Origin: an uncultured Alistipes sp.
GTDB lineage: Bacteria > Bacteroidota > Bacteroidia > Bacteroidales > Rikenellaceae
Direction: 5' to 3'
Length of the DNA stretch: 8,935 bases
Assembly: GCA_900546005.1 (NCBI GenBank)
Contig: URBJ01000090.1
Span: 1 to 8,935, forward strand
In this document: positions 1-7,764 of the stretch, piece after piece
Numbering within the stretch: the stretch's first letter is position 1
How the letters are laid out: every line of letters starts with the position of its first letter
Translations under genes and position numbers: made by a program
Notes under the pieces: model-generated
Database searches by the model: none
What the model was told of the DNA's origin: nothing
Seen by the model: only the letters and a program-made list of their open reading frames with translations

Positions 1-1
1 C

Positions 2-1717
2 GAACAGTCCTTCAATCTGGCAATCCACCGTTTTCCCGGCGTATACGAACCTCGCGGACATAAATACATTACGGACTTTACCTACACCCCCTGCCCGGCC
101 ATCACCTATCGGGTCGGAGGCGTCATCCTGAAAAAAGAGCTGCTCTGGATCCACTCCAGAACCCAGCTACTGATTCGATACACGCTACTGAATGCCCGTT
201 CGCACACCCTGTTGCGTCTGAGGCCATTCCTTGCCTTCCGTGACCGGCACGCCTTGAGCAAGGCCAACTTCTATGCCGACGGACACAGCTACCCGATTGC
301 CAACGGAGTCAAGAACCGGCTCTACGAAGGATTCCCGTGGCTGCACCTCCAGACCAATGTGCCTTCGGAGTTCATTGCCGCTCCCGACTGGTACTACTCG
401 TTCGAATACGCAGAGGAGATCGATCGGGGATATCCCGGCCACGAAGATCTCTTGACAACAGGCTACTTCGAGATGGAGATCAAAAAGGGACAAAGCATCA
501 TCTTCTCTGGATCGACCGAAGAGATCGATCCGAAAGAGCTGGATCAGGTATTCGAAGAGGAGCTGGCACGCCGGTCGAAAAAGATCGACTTTCTCTCCTG
601 CCTCCGCCACTCGGCACGGCAATTCATCGTTCGACACGGCGACAAAACCGAAGTCGTAGCGGGTTATCCGTGGTTCGGTCGGTGGGGACGCGATACCTTC
701 ATTGCGCTGCCGGGCATCACCTTAACGCAAGGAGACAAGGAGTCGTGCCGCGATGTGCTCGATACAATGGTTCGCGAGATGAAAGACGGTATGTTTCCCA
801 ACATGGGCAACGCCTACAACTCGGTAGATGCCCCGCTGTGGTTCTTCTGGACCCTGCAAAACTTCGAAAAGGCCGCAGGCGGAGCGAAAAAAATATGGCA
901 CATGTATGGGAATGCGATGAAAGATATTCTGAACTCCTACATGAAAGGCGGCGACTACGTGCAGGTTAGGGAGAACGGTCTGGTTTGGGCCGCACACCCG
1001 AATTACGCCATGACGTGGATGGATGCCGTTGTCGACGGTCATCCGGTAACCGGGCGTGAAGGCTATCAGGTCGAGATCAATGCTCTGTGGTATAATGCCG
1101 TGTGCTACACGATCGAGTTGGCCCGGAAAAACAGAGAGAAAGATTTCGTGGAAAAATGGAAGTCGTTCCCCGAACGAATCAAAGAGTCGTTCCTACGCCT
1201 GTTCTGGTACGAGAAAGAGGAGTTCCTCGCCGACTATGTCAACGACGGAGGACAAAATACGGATATCCGACCCAATCAGATCATCGCTTGTGCCATGCCC
1301 TACGGCATGCTCAGCGACATACAGAAACAGAAGGTGATCGATAAGGTCCGCCGCCATCTGCTGACCCCGAACGGGCTGCGAACACTCTCTCCGCGTAATC
1401 CGATGTACCACGGTCACTACACCGGAGACCAACCCTCCCGCGACCGGGCCTATCACCAAGGAACTGCATGGCCGTGGCTACTGGAACACTACGTCAAGGC
1501 CAATTTCGACCTCTACGGCAAGGATTTTATCAACGAAGCCACCGAGATCCTGCAGAACTTCGAAGAAGACATCAGCGTAAGCGGAATCGCGTCGATCAAC
1601 GAAATTTATGACGGAGATCCACCACACCATCCTCGTGGTGCGATCTCGCAGGCATGGAGTGTCGGAGCAATTTTGCGTATCGATCAGATGATCAAAGCGT
1701 ACTCCAAATCGAAATAG
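2..1717 (+). CDS. Glycogen debranching enzyme (amylo-alpha-1,6-glucosidase type), 5'-truncated by the window
   Basis: This enzyme would hydrolyse alpha-1,6 branch points of glycogen or related alpha-glucans, probably in the cytoplasm. The frame is open from base 2 without a stop and gives 571 residues with no start codon, so the gene begins outside the window. The first in-frame ATG (212) lies inside the conserved N-terminal domain (VGGVILKKELL, then LRLRPFLAFR) and is not the start. The C-terminal (alpha/alpha)6-barrel domain runs from about residue 200. Its motifs are GYPWFGRWGRDTF (from residue 221), DAPLWFFWTL, TWMDA (Asp 341), QGTAWPW (from 486) and NEIYDGD (Glu 534). By family analogy with GH133/eukaryotic GDE, Asp 341 and Glu 534 are the likely acid and base; I infer this from motif position. 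Bacterial members are around 640-650 residues, so roughly 70-80 residues are missing. It is the first visible gene of a glucan cluster, 37 bp before the glycosyltransferase. Confidence 0.93.
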   Translation, partial: EQSFNLAIHRFPGVYEPRGHKYITDFTYTPCPAITYRVGGVILKKELLWIHSRTQLLIRYTLLNARSHTLLRLRPFLAFRDRHALSKANFYADGHSYPIANGVKNRLYEGFPWLHLQTNVPSEFIAAPDWYYSFEYAEEIDRGYPGHEDLLTTGYFEMEIKKGQSIIFSGSTEEIDPKELDQVFEEELARRSKKIDFLSCLRHSARQFIVRHGDKTEVVAGYPWFGRWGRDTFIALPGITLTQGDKESCRDVLDTMVREMKDGMFPNMGNAYNSVDAPLWFFWTLQNFEKAAGGAKKIWHMYGNAMKDILNSYMKGGDYVQVRENGLVWAAHPNYAMTWMDAVVDGHPVTGREGYQVEINALWYNAVCYTIELARKNREKDFVEKWKSFPERIKESFLRLFWYEKEEFLADYVNDGGQNTDIRPNQIIACAMPYGMLSDIQKQKVIDKVRRHLLTPNGLRTLSPRNPMYHGHYTGDQPSRDRAYHQGTAWPWLLEHYVKANFDLYGKDFINEATEILQNFEEDISVSGIASINEIYDGDPPHHPRGAISQAWSVGAILRIDQMIKAYSKSK

Positions 1718-1754
1718 ATATTTATTGTATAACATATAAAAAACACGAAGGCAC

Positions 1755-3050
1755 ATGAAGGTATTGATGTTCGGATGGGAATTTCCCCCCCACATTGCAG
1801 GAGGTCTCGGCACGGCATGTTACGGACTGACACGCGGACTCGCCAAACAGGGTACGGAGGTCATTTTCGTCGTACCGAAAGCCTATGGTGATGAAGATAA
1901 ACGTTTCGTGCACGTTGTCAATGCGAGCGACATCGAAATTCCGGCAGGGGAAGTCATCGATGCCGAGATGCGGGACAAGTTGACCTTTATCCATATAGAC
2001 TCCAATCTGATTCCGTACGTATCCCCCGAGGAGTTCGACGAACAGGCACAGGAGATTCACTCGCAAGAGACCAGATACACGGTACGCGACGCATGGAAGG
2101 AGCGTTATGCCTTTTCCGGAAAGTACGGACCGAACCTGATGGAAGAGGTCGCTCGTTTTGCCATGGTTGCGGGACAGATTGCCCGCGATATGGCGGGGCA
2201 GTTCGATGTCATCCACGCACACGACTGGCTGACCTACTACGCAGGCATAGCGGCCAAACGAATCTCCGGGAAACCGTTAGTGGTACACATGCACGCGACA
2301 GAATTCGACCGGAGCGGCGAACACATCAATCAGGAGGTCTACAACATCGAACGGGCCGGTATGGAGGCCGCAGACCGCGTGATCGCCGTGAGCAACCTGA
2401 CGCGGAACATCGTCATCGAGAAATACGGGATTCCCGCCGAGAAGGTCGTAACGGTCCACAACGCCGTACGTTTCGAGACGAAGGAGACCGATGAAGCCGA
2501 ACGTGGCGTCTCCGACAAGATCGTCACCTTTCTGGGCCGGATCACCTATCAGAAAGGGCCCGACTACTTTGTCGAGGCAGCCGCCAAGGTGCTTAAACGG
2601 ATGAACAACGTTCGGTTCGTAATGGCCGGAAGCGGCGACATGCTGAAACACATCGTCCGTCGTGTAGCCAAACTGGGGATTGCCGACCGGTTCCACTTTA
2701 CCGGATTCCTGAAGGGAGACGAGGTTCAAAAGATGTTCGGAATGAGCGATGTATATGTCATGCCATCCGTATCGGAGCCCTTTGGTATCTCTCCGCTCGA
2801 AGCCATGAAATCGAACGTACCCGTGATCATCTCCAAACAGTCCGGAGTGGCCGAGGTCTTGGATTACGCGCTGAAGGTGGATTACTGGGATGTAGACGCG
2901 CTGGCCGATGCCATATACGGATTGCTGCAATATCCCTCACTGGCTGCCATGTCGGCTGCTCGGGGAAAGAACGAAGTGGTCAACCTGAAATGGAGCGATG
3001 CCGCAAGAAAGGTTATCGAGGTATATCGCTCCGTCGCAGGAGACAAATAG
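1755..3050 (+). CDS. Glycogen-synthase-type glycosyltransferase (GT4/GT5-like, GT-B fold)
   Basis: This 431-residue retaining glycosyltransferase probably extends alpha-1,4-glucan chains from a nucleotide-glucose donor. The N-terminus, MFGWEFPPHIAGGLG (residues 5-19), has the glycine-rich acceptor/donor loop of glycogen synthases. HAHDW (154-158) also matches that group. The C-terminal GT-B domain starts near residue 250 with GRITYQKG (Arg 262 and Lys 267 would bind the donor phosphates) and carries an EX7E motif, Glu 341 to Glu 349 in EPFGISPLE. At 431 residues it is shorter than classical GlgA (about 480) and closer in size to archaeal glycogen synthases. The ATG at 1755 is directly followed by the conserved N-terminal strand, so this start is secure. 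Flanking debranching and GH57 genes support a glycogen role. Donor identity (ADP- or UDP-glucose) cannot be read from sequence. A sugar transferase acting on another glucan is the alternative. Confidence 0.9.
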   Translation: MKVLMFGWEFPPHIAGGLGTACYGLTRGLAKQGTEVIFVVPKAYGDEDKRFVHVVNASDIEIPAGEVIDAEMRDKLTFIHIDSNLIPYVSPEEFDEQAQEIHSQETRYTVRDAWKERYAFSGKYGPNLMEEVARFAMVAGQIARDMAGQFDVIHAHDWLTYYAGIAAKRISGKPLVVHMHATEFDRSGEHINQEVYNIERAGMEAADRVIAVSNLTRNIVIEKYGIPAEKVVTVHNAVRFETKETDEAERGVSDKIVTFLGRITYQKGPDYFVEAAAKVLKRMNNVRFVMAGSGDMLKHIVRRVAKLGIADRFHFTGFLKGDEVQKMFGMSDVYVMPSVSEPFGISPLEAMKSNVPVIISKQSGVAEVLDYALKVDYWDVDALADAIYGLLQYPSLAAMSAARGKNEVVNLKWSDAARKVIEVYRSVAGDK

Positions 3051-3120
3051 ACCGGGATCGCATCGAACACATGCTCAGAGAGGAGTATTTAAGTAGTTGA
3101 ATTATCAAAAAAAGATCGAT

Positions 3121-4368
3121 ATGAAAACGATATGCATCTATTTTCAGGTACATCAACCGCTACGATTAAAAAAGTACCGGTTCTTCAATATGGGGAAGGA
3201 TCATGCCTATCTTGACGACTACACCAACCGCATGATCACCCAGAAGGTCGCAAGGAATTGCTATCTGCCGATGAACGGTTTGCTGCTGGACCTGATCCGG
3301 AAGTTTGGGAAAAAGTTCAAAGTGGCTTTTTCCATATCGGGAATCGCCATCGAGCAGTTCAGGATGTATGCCCCCGAAGTTCTCGACAGTTTTCAACAGT
3401 TAGCGCAGACGGGAAGTGTCGAATTCCTCGCCGAAACCTATTCACACTCATTGGCCTCACTGATCGACCAGAACGAATTCATAGCACAGGTTAAACAACA
3501 CTGCAAAGTGATCGAATCGGAGTTCGGTGTGAAACCCAAGGCTTTCCGCAATACGGAGTTGATCTATTCGGATGAGATCGGACAGACCGTCGCCTCGATG
3601 GGCTTCCGCACGATGCTGACCGAAGGGGCAAAACACATTCTGGGATGGAAGAGCCCCAATTACCTATATGCCAATGCACTCAACCAAAAGTTGCACCTGC
3701 TGCTGCGGAATTTCAAACTGAGCGACGACATCGCATTCCGTTTTTCAGATCGCAGCTGGAACGAATGGCCGCTGACTGCCGACAAATATGTAAGTTGGCT
3801 CAGTAATCCCGACGTTCCGGGAGAGATGATCAACCTTTTCATGGATTACGAGACCTTCGGCGAGCACCAGAAAGCCGAGAGCGGAATCTTCGATTTCATG
3901 CGGTATTTTCCGCAAAAGGCACTGGAGGCCGGGCTGCTCTTCGCCACGCCGAGCGAGGTTTCAAAGAAATTTCAGCCCGTGGGCGTTCTCTACTCCCCCT
4001 ATCCGATTTCGTGGGCCGACGAGGAGCGGGATATCACCGCATGGTTGGGCAACGATCTGCAAAACGAGGCCTTCTCCAAACTGTATGCCTTGAAGGATAA
4101 GATTCATGCCATCAACCATCCGGACTACTACCACGTATGGGACTTTATGCAAGAGTCCGACCATTTCTACTATATGGCCACCAAATGGTTCTCCGACGGC
4201 GACGTCCACAGCTACTTCAACCCGTACGACTCGCCCTACGAGGCATTCATCAATTACATGAACGTACTGAGCGATTTTGAAATCGAAGTGGGGAAAAAGT
4301 ACGACGAGATCTCCAAAGAGAAAAAAACAAAATCGACTGTACGCTCAAAAGTTGCCGTACATCAGTAA
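3121..4368 (+). CDS. Glycoside hydrolase family 57 protein (alpha-amylase / glucanotransferase type)
   Basis: This 415-residue GH57 enzyme is predicted to cleave or transfer alpha-1,4-linked glucans. The start chosen is ATG 3121, because the conserved family N-terminus MKTICIYFQVHQP begins exactly there (HQP, residues 11-13, is the first conserved region). A TTG at 3097 would add eight residues (MNYQKKID) and has an AGGAG 11 bp upstream, but it looks non-homologous. The nucleophile region is FRNTELIYSDE with Glu 146. The acid/base region is FMDYETFGEH with Asp 242. There is no signal peptide, so it is expected in the cytoplasm. It lies 70 bp after the glycosyltransferase and ends in a charged tail (KEKKTKSTVRSK). 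GH57 includes amylases, 4-alpha-glucanotransferases and branching enzymes. The sequence alone does not decide which, and no separate branching enzyme is in view. Confidence 0.92.
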   Translation: MKTICIYFQVHQPLRLKKYRFFNMGKDHAYLDDYTNRMITQKVARNCYLPMNGLLLDLIRKFGKKFKVAFSISGIAIEQFRMYAPEVLDSFQQLAQTGSVEFLAETYSHSLASLIDQNEFIAQVKQHCKVIESEFGVKPKAFRNTELIYSDEIGQTVASMGFRTMLTEGAKHILGWKSPNYLYANALNQKLHLLLRNFKLSDDIAFRFSDRSWNEWPLTADKYVSWLSNPDVPGEMINLFMDYETFGEHQKAESGIFDFMRYFPQKALEAGLLFATPSEVSKKFQPVGVLYSPYPISWADEERDITAWLGNDLQNEAFSKLYALKDKIHAINHPDYYHVWDFMQESDHFYYMATKWFSDGDVHSYFNPYDSPYEAFINYMNVLSDFEIEVGKKYDEISKEKKTKSTVRSKVAVHQ

Positions 4369-4414
4369 ACAAAAAGAAAAAGAGAGAAAAGAGAAGTAAA
4401 TCAAAGAATAATTT

Positions 4415-4422
4415 TACTTTTG
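4415..4422 (+). promoter_or_regulatory. Predicted Bacteroidota promoter -7 element for the lipoprotein-lpxH-thyA-folA run
   Basis: TACTTTTG matches the TAnnTTTG -7 consensus of Bacteroidota primary-sigma promoters exactly. It lies in the AT-rich 109-bp gap after the GH57 gene, with 55 bp between it and the lipoprotein ATG. I see no good TTTG at the expected -33 spacing. It suggests that the four downstream genes are transcribed separately from the glucan cluster. Confidence 0.5.
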
Positions 4423-4477
4423 TAGTCCGAAACGGGCGACGGCCATGGCGCGCCGTTTATGAAGAAGTGAGTATAGG

Positions 4478-5650
4478 ATGATGAAAAAGATGAGAAAATA
4501 CGGTTGGATCACACTATTCGTTTTTCTGGTCGTTTCCTGCGGGAAGGACCAAAAGGCCAAAATTCAAGGAACATTCTCCGGAGTCTCGAAAGACACGGTG
4601 GTTTTGGAGATGATCTCCGCCCGCGAACGAATCGTCGTCGACACCACCGTAACCGACCAGAAAGGCGCTTACAGGTTCAAGGTAACGTTACCCGAAAAGA
4701 ATCCGATGTTCTTCAATCTGATTTGCGACGGTAGCACGATACCGCTCATCGTGGCTCCCGGAGAGACCGTTACGGTCAATTCGATATGCGATCTGGGACG
4801 GAACTACACGATCGAAGGCTCCGAAAACTCCCGCCTGCTGCGCGAATTCAACACGTTCTACAACCAAAGCGTTTCGACCCTTGATTCCCTTTCTCAGCTC
4901 TTCACGAGCATTCCTTCGGACAAGCAACACGAAACCGACAAAAAGGAGGTTCTCGATCAATATCTGAAAGAGTACTACCGGATCAAACGGGATCATATCA
5001 AATTCATACTTGCCAATGCCACCTCGATGGCCTCGATCTACGCACTTTACCAGCGGCTTCCAAACGACACGTGGCTGTATGACGAAAAGAGTGACCTGAT
5101 CTATTATCAGACTGTTGCAGACTCACTCTCGCGTCACTATCCGAATGCTTCACGAGTCATAGCGCTCCAAAATGAGATCGCCCAACGCAAAAAAACGATC
5201 GATCTGCTGCAACAAATATCTACATTGGAAACGAACGACAGCCTCTCGTTTCCCGAGATCAAACTTCAGGATGCATTAGGCAAAGACCAAAGTCTCTCCT
5301 CGTACAAAGGGCGACCCATTTTGTTGGATTTCTGGAGCCTTCAGGACACACACAGCAGCGTAAACAACGCCGAGATGAAAGAGCTCTACAAGAGCTATGC
5401 GGATAAGGGCTTAATCATTTTCCAAGTCTCCTTGGGTGACGAAAAGGCCGATTGGATCGCTACGGTTCGCGGGCAGAAGCTGCCGTGGGTCTGCGTCTAT
5501 GATCCGAAAGGAGCCACGGGCTTGGCTGCCATGAGCTACAACGTCCAATCCGTTCCGGCCAATGTATTGATCAACAGTGAGGGGAAGATCGTCGGACGAA
5601 ACATTTTCGGCGAAGAGTTGAAAAACAAGATTGCCGAACTGATCCGATAA
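4478..5650 (+). CDS. DUF4369/thioredoxin-fold lipoprotein lacking the redox CxxC
   Basis: This is a 390-residue predicted lipoprotein. A short charged N-terminus and hydrophobic segment end in a lipobox (VVSC, Cys 21), so it is probably membrane-anchored and faces the periplasm. Residues about 28-120 form a beta-rich region resembling DUF4369 (IQGTFSGVSKDTVVLEM). A helical, charged linker follows to about 245. The C-terminal ~130 residues look like the AhpC/TSA-TlpA thioredoxin family (FPEIKLQDALGKDQSLSSYKG, then PILLDFW, and SVPANVLINSEGKIVGR with its cis-Pro). The active site normally reads WxxWCxxC, but here it is W-S-L-Q-D-T-H-S (residues 286-293), so both cysteines are replaced (Asp 290, Ser 293). 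A disulfide reductase role is therefore unlikely; a binding or structural role is inferred. ATG 4478 was chosen; 4481 and 4490 are alternatives that keep the signal peptide. lpxH follows after 4 bp. Confidence 0.85.
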   Translation: MMKKMRKYGWITLFVFLVVSCGKDQKAKIQGTFSGVSKDTVVLEMISARERIVVDTTVTDQKGAYRFKVTLPEKNPMFFNLICDGSTIPLIVAPGETVTVNSICDLGRNYTIEGSENSRLLREFNTFYNQSVSTLDSLSQLFTSIPSDKQHETDKKEVLDQYLKEYYRIKRDHIKFILANATSMASIYALYQRLPNDTWLYDEKSDLIYYQTVADSLSRHYPNASRVIALQNEIAQRKKTIDLLQQISTLETNDSLSFPEIKLQDALGKDQSLSSYKGRPILLDFWSLQDTHSSVNNAEMKELYKSYADKGLIIFQVSLGDEKADWIATVRGQKLPWVCVYDPKGATGLAAMSYNVQSVPANVLINSEGKIVGRNIFGEELKNKIAELIR

Positions 5651-5654
5651 TCTG

Positions 5655-6401
5655 ATGTACTACTTTGCCTCAGACATCCATTTGGGGTTGGCCGTCGGGC
5701 AAACCGCCGCGTACCGAGAGCGACTCTTTATCCAATGGTTGGACGAAGTCTCGGTCGATGCGGAAGCGATATTTCTTGTCGGCGACATCTTCGATTTCTG
5801 GTATGAATACAAGCGCGTCGTTCCCAAAGGCTTCACCCGTCTTCTGGGAAAACTTTCGGAACTTACGGACCGGGGAGTCGCCATCCATTTTTTTCCGGGA
5901 AATCACGACTTGTGGGCTTACGATTACTTGCAAAGCGAGTGCGGACTGATCCTGCATCCGGTCGATTACGAAATCATCGAACTGGCCGGACACCACGTAT
6001 TCATCGGACATGGAGATGCGCTTGGGAAACGGAACCTATCAGGACGTCTCCTGTGCCGCATCTTCAGGAGTCATCCCCTGCGGTGGGCCTTTTCGAACTT
6101 CATCCACCCCAATGCCGCCATGCGCTTCGGACAGTGGTGGAGCGGCTCGAACAGACGGTCAAAGCCGATCAAGCATACGTTCCGTGGCTATGAAGAACCG
6201 ATTGTCCGCTTCGCCGCCGATTTTGCAAAGCACCACCCAGAGATCGATCTGTTTGTCTGCGGACATATTCACTGCAACGAAGTTTTCCCCCTGACCGAAA
6301 AGTGTACGATCGCTTTTCTCGGAGAGTGGATCGACCAACCGACCTACGGGAAGCTGGATGACAAAGGATTTTCGTTGGAAACCTATCGAACCAAAATATA
6401 G
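5655..6401 (+). CDS. lpxH: UDP-2,3-diacylglucosamine diphosphatase
   Basis: LpxH hydrolyses UDP-2,3-diacylglucosamine to lipid X and UMP, a step of lipid A synthesis on the cytoplasmic face of the inner membrane. The protein has 248 residues, close to the E. coli enzyme (240). All calcineurin-like metallophosphoesterase motifs are present: SDIHLG (Asp 7, His 9), GDIFDFW (Asp 44), PGNHDLW (Asn 83, His 84), GHGD (His 119) and CGHIH (His 204, His 206). The region around residues 125-175, with RxxR-rich and tryptophan-containing segments, fits the lipid-binding insertion of the family. It starts 4 bp after the lipoprotein stop, so the two genes are probably co-transcribed, and it confirms a Gram-negative cell plan. 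Another metallophosphoesterase activity is possible but less likely given the full motif set and length. Confidence 0.88.
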   Translation: MYYFASDIHLGLAVGQTAAYRERLFIQWLDEVSVDAEAIFLVGDIFDFWYEYKRVVPKGFTRLLGKLSELTDRGVAIHFFPGNHDLWAYDYLQSECGLILHPVDYEIIELAGHHVFIGHGDALGKRNLSGRLLCRIFRSHPLRWAFSNFIHPNAAMRFGQWWSGSNRRSKPIKHTFRGYEEPIVRFAADFAKHHPEIDLFVCGHIHCNEVFPLTEKCTIAFLGEWIDQPTYGKLDDKGFSLETYRTKI

Positions 6402-6415
6402 AAACACAGAGTACC

Positions 6416-7210
6416 ATGCAACAATATCTCGATCTGCTACGACACATAAAGAACAACGGAACCATCAAAAGCGACCGGACCGGTACCGGAACGATCAGTA
6501 CGTTCGGGTACCAGATGCGGTTCGACCTGTCACAAGGTTTTCCGCTGTTGACCACAAAAAAACTGCATCTGCGCTCGATCATATACGAACTGCTGTGGTT
6601 CCTGCGCGGCGATACGAACATTCGTTATCTACATGAACACAATGTCACGATTTGGGACGAATGGGCAGATCAAAACGGAGACTTGGGACACATATATGGT
6701 TACCAATGGCGCAGCTGGCCGACCCCGGACGGTAAACACATCGACCAGATTACGCAGGTCATCGATCAGATCCGGAAAAATCCCGATTCGAGACGGCTGA
6801 TCGTCAGCGCATGGAACGTGGCCGAGATCGATACGATGGCTCTTCCTCCGTGTCACACGCTTTTCCAATTCTACGTTGCCGACAACAAGCTCTCGTGTCA
6901 GCTCTACCAACGCAGTGCCGACGTATTTTTAGGAGTTCCGTTCAACATCGCCTCCTACGCCCTGCTGACCCAGATGGTTGCTCAAGTCACCGGATTAGAG
7001 ATAGGAACGTTCGTGCACACGTTGGGCGATGCACATATCTACCTCAACCACACCGAACAGGTCGATCTGCAACTTTCACGTACACCAAGGGCACTGCCAG
7101 TCATGAAGATAAATCCCGACGTACAGTCGATCTTCGATTTCCAGTACGAAGACTTCTCGTTGGAAAACTACGATCCCTATCCGTCGATCAAAGCACCTAT
7201 TGCCGTATGA
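6416..7210 (+). CDS. thyA: Thymidylate synthase
   Basis: ThyA methylates dUMP to dTMP with 5,10-methylene-tetrahydrofolate, releasing dihydrofolate. The protein has 264 residues, the same length as E. coli ThyA, and key residues fall at the same numbers. These are Arg 21 in the RTGTGT phosphate loop, the nucleophile Cys 146 in PPCH, Arg 166-Ser 167 and Asp 169 in QRSADVFLG, Asn 177 in PFNIASY, and His 207 and Tyr 209 in GDAHIYLNH. The C-terminus, APIAV, matches the flexible closing tail of the family. The ATG at 6416 follows lpxH by 14 bp. The TGA stop overlaps the ATG of folA (ATGA), which suggests translational coupling with the enzyme that recycles its dihydrofolate product. Nothing looks damaged, and identification is certain by motif content. 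Confidence 0.98.
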   Translation: MQQYLDLLRHIKNNGTIKSDRTGTGTISTFGYQMRFDLSQGFPLLTTKKLHLRSIIYELLWFLRGDTNIRYLHEHNVTIWDEWADQNGDLGHIYGYQWRSWPTPDGKHIDQITQVIDQIRKNPDSRRLIVSAWNVAEIDTMALPPCHTLFQFYVADNKLSCQLYQRSADVFLGVPFNIASYALLTQMVAQVTGLEIGTFVHTLGDAHIYLNHTEQVDLQLSRTPRALPVMKINPDVQSIFDFQYEDFSLENYDPYPSIKAPIAV

Positions 7211-7695
7211 TTTCTTTGATCGTTGCCGTAGCTCGGAATCGAGTGATTGGGGAAGGTAATCGTTTGATTTGGCACATATCGGAAGACCTGAAGCACTTCA
7301 AAGCAATTACATCCGGCCATCCGGTCATCATGGGGCGAAAGACTTTCGAATCGCTCGGCCGCCCGCTACCCCACCGAACCAATGTCGTCATCTCGCGACA
7401 AACGGACTATCGAGCCGAAGGGTGTACCGTCGTCCACTCACTGATCGCCGCACTGCTCCTGTTCCCCGCAACGGAAGAGGTATTCATCATTGGCGGAGCA
7501 CAAATCTATGCTCAAGCACTGCCGTTGGCCGATCGATTTTATCTCACTGAGGTCGATGCCGACTACTCGGGAGACACCTATTTCCCCGAATGGGACCGGT
7601 CGGAATGGAGGTTAACGGAGCACAAACCATTCCCCCGTGGAGAAAAATTCCCGCATCCTTTTGCTTTTCTCCGCTACGACCGCATCCGCCGATAG
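7207..7695 (+). CDS. folA: Dihydrofolate reductase
   Basis: DHFR reduces dihydrofolate to tetrahydrofolate with NADPH and thereby restores the cofactor oxidised by ThyA. The protein has 162 residues (E. coli 159). Visible features are [15 protein letters not shown] at the N-terminus, Trp 22, the proton-donor Asp 27 in WHISEDL, Phe 31, the NADPH-binding [10 protein letters not shown] (42-51), Arg 57 for the folate glutamate tail, and the FIIGGAQIY and RFYLTEV motifs near residues 93-114. The same frame is open upstream to 6811, but that stretch lies inside thyA and has no DHFR homology. ATG 7207, overlapping the thyA stop by 4 bases, is the start. It is the last gene of the + strand run and faces the transporter gene across 69 bp. 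I saw no residue pattern that would by itself argue for an acquired trimethoprim-resistant type. Confidence 0.97.
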   Translation: MISLIVAVARNRVIGEGNRLIWHISEDLKHFKAITSGHPVIMGRKTFESLGRPLPHRTNVVISRQTDYRAEGCTVVHSLIAALLLFPATEEVFIIGGAQIYAQALPLADRFYLTEVDADYSGDTYFPEWDRSEWRLTEHKPFPRGEKFPHPFAFLRYDRIRR

Positions 7696-7764
7696 ACATC
7701 GATTCATCCAGACACTGCCCGTTTCCAGAGCAACTGCAATACCGTGCTTGCTCGCCAATAGGAT
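7696..7764. other. Short convergent gap without a recognisable terminator
   Basis: These 69 bp separate the folA stop from the transporter stop on the opposite strand. I looked for a GC-rich hairpin with a T-run in either direction and found none. Transcription from both sides may read into the opposing gene unless termination is factor-dependent. Confidence 0.4.

Noticed and set aside
337..969. Plus-strand frame of 210 codons within the debranching enzyme gene
   Set aside because: It is a shifted frame of a well-supported gene with an arginine-rich product of no recognisable family.
1721..1740. AT-only inverted repeat after the debranching enzyme gene (TTTATTGT / ACATATAAA with a bulge)
   Set aside because: It has no GC pairs of note and no T-run, lies in a 37-bp gap between two cluster genes, and is too weak to call a terminator.
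2277..2930. Long open frame of 217 codons on the minus strand inside the glycosyltransferase gene
   Set aside because: It is fully antisense to a gene with clear motifs, the product resembles no family I know, and long antisense frames follow from the codon use of the true gene. The same applies to the minus-strand frames at 1722-2222 and 185-637.
3071..3100. Nine-codon frame (MLREEYLSS) between the glycosyltransferase and GH57 genes
   Set aside because: It is too short and has no supporting signal.
4445..4470. Tiny reading frames in the leader before the lipoprotein gene (MARRL stop; MKK stop)
   Set aside because: They are too short to assess, without ribosome-binding signals, and expected by chance. 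No attenuation-type codon run is present.
6470..6500. Repeated ACCGG units near the start of thyA
   Set aside because: They encode the conserved DRTGTGT phosphate loop, so codon repetition explains them.
6811..7206. Open frame running into folA from upstream, as if DHFR had a 132-residue extension
   Set aside because: The extension lies within thyA in another frame, is arginine/serine-rich and lacks DHFR-like sequence. DHFR homology begins exactly at ATG 7207.
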